Part shown: piece after piece, positions 16,518 to 17,436 of the stretch | Numbering within the stretch: the first letter of the stretch is position 1 | Layout: each line of letters begins with the position of its first letter | Assembly: GCA_002469915.1 (NCBI GenBank) | Contig: DKOG01000118.1 | Coordinates: 1-17,436, forward strand | From: Bacteroidetes bacterium UBA7368 | Lineage (GTDB): Bacteria; Bacteroidota; Rhodothermia; Rhodothermales; UBA10348 | Direction: 5' to 3' | Length of the DNA stretch: 17,436 bases | Notes under the pieces: model-generated | Told to the model about the DNA's origin: nothing | The model's database searches: none | What the model saw: only the letters and a program-made list of their open reading frames with translations | Translations under genes and position numbers: made by a program

Positions 16518-17063
16518 ATGAAGCGAGCTCTACACTTTCTGTTTTTTTTGGCTGTTGTGGCGGCAGTTCCATCGAATGCTCAGACGTTTACCATTAGCGA
16601 AACGTCTACCATCACGATTGATGGTAAATCCAATAAATCGGATTGGTCTGTTGAAGCCCACGTCTTTACTGGGTCGGTAACCCTGGAAGAAGGAGCTCCG
16701 GTAGCTTCGGAAGTATCTTTCGAAACGAAGGGCATGAAAAGCGGGCGTAGTCTCATTATGGATCGCTTGATGTACGGGTCGCTCAAGGCTGATGAGCATC
16801 CAGCTATATCCTTTGTGCAGACCAGTGCGGAAGCCGGGGAAGAGGGAGTATGGAACGTTTCGGGAGACTTGTCACTTGCTGGGCAGACGCAGAGCGTTAT
16901 CGTTGCTCTTACTCGGTCGGATGCAGACGAGGCTGTCTTGTTTAGCGGAGCCTACACCTTGAACATGCGTGACTATGGTATAAAACCGCCAACAGCCATG
17001 TTTGGAGCATTGCTTACGAAGCCTGATGTCGTTTTGACTTTCAACCTTGTGTTGGCAAATTGA
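16518..17063 (+). CDS. Secreted YceI-family protein
   Basis: The 181-residue protein has a Sec signal peptide (MKRALHFLFFLAVVAAVPSN, cleavage after AQ), followed by a lipocalin-like YceI domain from about residue 23 to the end. Family hallmarks are visible: FTGSVTLEEG, RSLIMDRLMYGSLKADEHPAISF, DLSLAGQTQ and FSGAYTLNMRDYGIKPP. YceI proteins bind isoprenoid or other amphiphilic molecules in the periplasm. Some are linked to stress or polyisoprenoid metabolism, but no specific ligand can be read here. Length is normal. There is no strong Shine-Dalgarno before the ATG. It diverges from the oxidoreductase gene. Directly after its TGA, in the same frame, lies a peroxiredoxin remnant. Confidence 0.93.
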   Translation: MKRALHFLFFLAVVAAVPSNAQTFTISETSTITIDGKSNKSDWSVEAHVFTGSVTLEEGAPVASEVSFETKGMKSGRSLIMDRLMYGSLKADEHPAISFVQTSAEAGEEGVWNVSGDLSLAGQTQSVIVALTRSDADEAVLFSGAYTLNMRDYGIKPPTAMFGALLTKPDVVLTFNLVLAN

Positions 17064-17342
17064 ACTACTTTTTCGTTTGATGCCGACGCGCTGGAATCAC
17101 CAGCTATCCTTGTTTTCTATCGAGGTGGTTGGTGTCCTTTCTGCAATCGACAGTTAGCTGGATTACGGACCATCAATGATGATATTGTAGAAATGGGATA
17201 CGACCTTTATCTCCTACTTCCGGCTCCTAGCGTTTTTATAATAGATGTCGAAGGCATGATTCAATTTCAGTACACAAATCCTAATTACAGGATTCGCTTG
17301 GATCATGAAGTGCTTCTAGCCGCCACAAGAGTAGCCCTGTAA
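17064..17342 (+). pseudogene. Peroxiredoxin (AhpC/TSA-like) remnant, 5'-truncated and internally deleted
   Basis: This stretch, too short and start-less to be a normal gene, translates in the frame of the preceding YceI gene and ends at the TAA at 17340. It reads SFDADALESPAILVFYRGGW followed by CPFCNRQLAGLR, the redox-active FYRG-WCPxC segment of peroxiredoxin-like proteins. It ends with PAPSVFIIDVEG, then FQYTNPNYRIRL and EVLLAAT, the expected family C-terminus. The N-terminal strand and start codon are missing. Between GYDLYLLL and PAPSV (around 17214-17222) the central part of the fold, roughly 60 or more residues in intact members, is absent without loss of frame. No in-frame ATG precedes the active-site cysteines. 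I call it a pseudogene; a short functional thioredoxin-like peptide is unlikely. Confidence 0.75.
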
Positions 17343-17406
17343 GTGTACGTGTGGGTTGCGCTGGACGAAGGGCCCATTGTGGCAATGAGATTTAAATAAA
17401 TAGAAA

Positions 17407-17436
17407 GCGGCGCGGGGGCCTTCGCCCCCGCGCCGC
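17407..17436. terminator. Perfect GC-rich hairpin at the right edge, probable terminator
   Basis: A perfect 13-bp stem (17407-17419 with 17424-17436) closes a CTTC loop. On the minus strand it is followed by a T-rich run (TTTCTATTTATTTAAA), as expected for a terminator of a minus-strand gene beyond the edge. The plus-strand continuation is not visible, so it may also end YceI transcription. Confidence 0.65.

Noticed and set aside
1..17436. CRISPR arrays, tRNA/rRNA genes, transposases, prophage or defence genes
   Set aside because: I saw no regularly spaced repeats, cloverleaf-like stretches, transposase or integrase motifs, or known defence domains on either strand by eye.

Overview
The window looks like chromosomal DNA from a Gram-negative FCB-group bacterium, most likely the Rhodothermota/Balneolota branch or a close relative. 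Three things point there. Two secreted proteins end in type IX secretion (T9SS) C-terminal sorting domains, one with the classic NYPNPFNPTT motif. A large TonB-dependent receptor carries an N-terminal carboxypeptidase-regulatory-like domain. Shine-Dalgarno sequences are weak or absent before most genes. The assignment is inferred from family features, not from a database search. Base composition is balanced, and I found no mobile element, CRISPR array, tRNA or rRNA.

Layout, left to right. Positions 1-6233 (minus strand) form an envelope block: a seven-repeat FG-GAP/VCBS T9SS cargo protein, a strong intrinsic terminator, a TonB-dependent receptor, and a secreted Asp-rich protein that runs off the left edge. 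Divergent from this block is a T9SS-sorted family-10-like (YngK/GHL10) glycoside hydrolase (6376-8250, plus). It abuts, tail to tail with no gap, a two-gene LytS/LytTR-type two-component system (11613-8251, minus). The kinase there has an unusual PDZ, multi-TM, GAF, HisKA_LytS architecture. A TatD-family hydrolase (11785-12567, plus) overlaps by 11 nt the end of the next minus-strand cluster. That cluster (16349-12557) holds a Tat-signal Gfo/Idh/MocA oxidoreductase, a terminator, an ApbE-type FMN transferase, and a second Tat-signal Gfo/Idh/MocA protein whose catalytic residues are replaced. Divergent from it is a secreted YceI protein (16518-17063). The YceI gene is followed in the same frame by a decayed, internally deleted peroxiredoxin remnant, and the window ends on a long GC-rich hairpin.

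How the genes fit together (inference). The left half makes outer-membrane and secreted proteins for binding, uptake and glycan or peptidoglycan processing. The two-component system may monitor the envelope, since its only recognisable extracytoplasmic domain is PDZ-like. The right half is an exported redox/carbohydrate-oxidoreductase neighbourhood. The divergent YceI and oxidoreductase genes share a 168-bp spacer with a near-perfect palindrome lying between candidate promoter hexamers on both strands.

No single element is clearly an undescribed defence or mobile system. The best leads are the catalytically degenerate Gfo/Idh paralogue, the terminator fused to the apbE start, the palindromic divergent control region, the PDZ-sensor kinase and the peroxiredoxin remnant.
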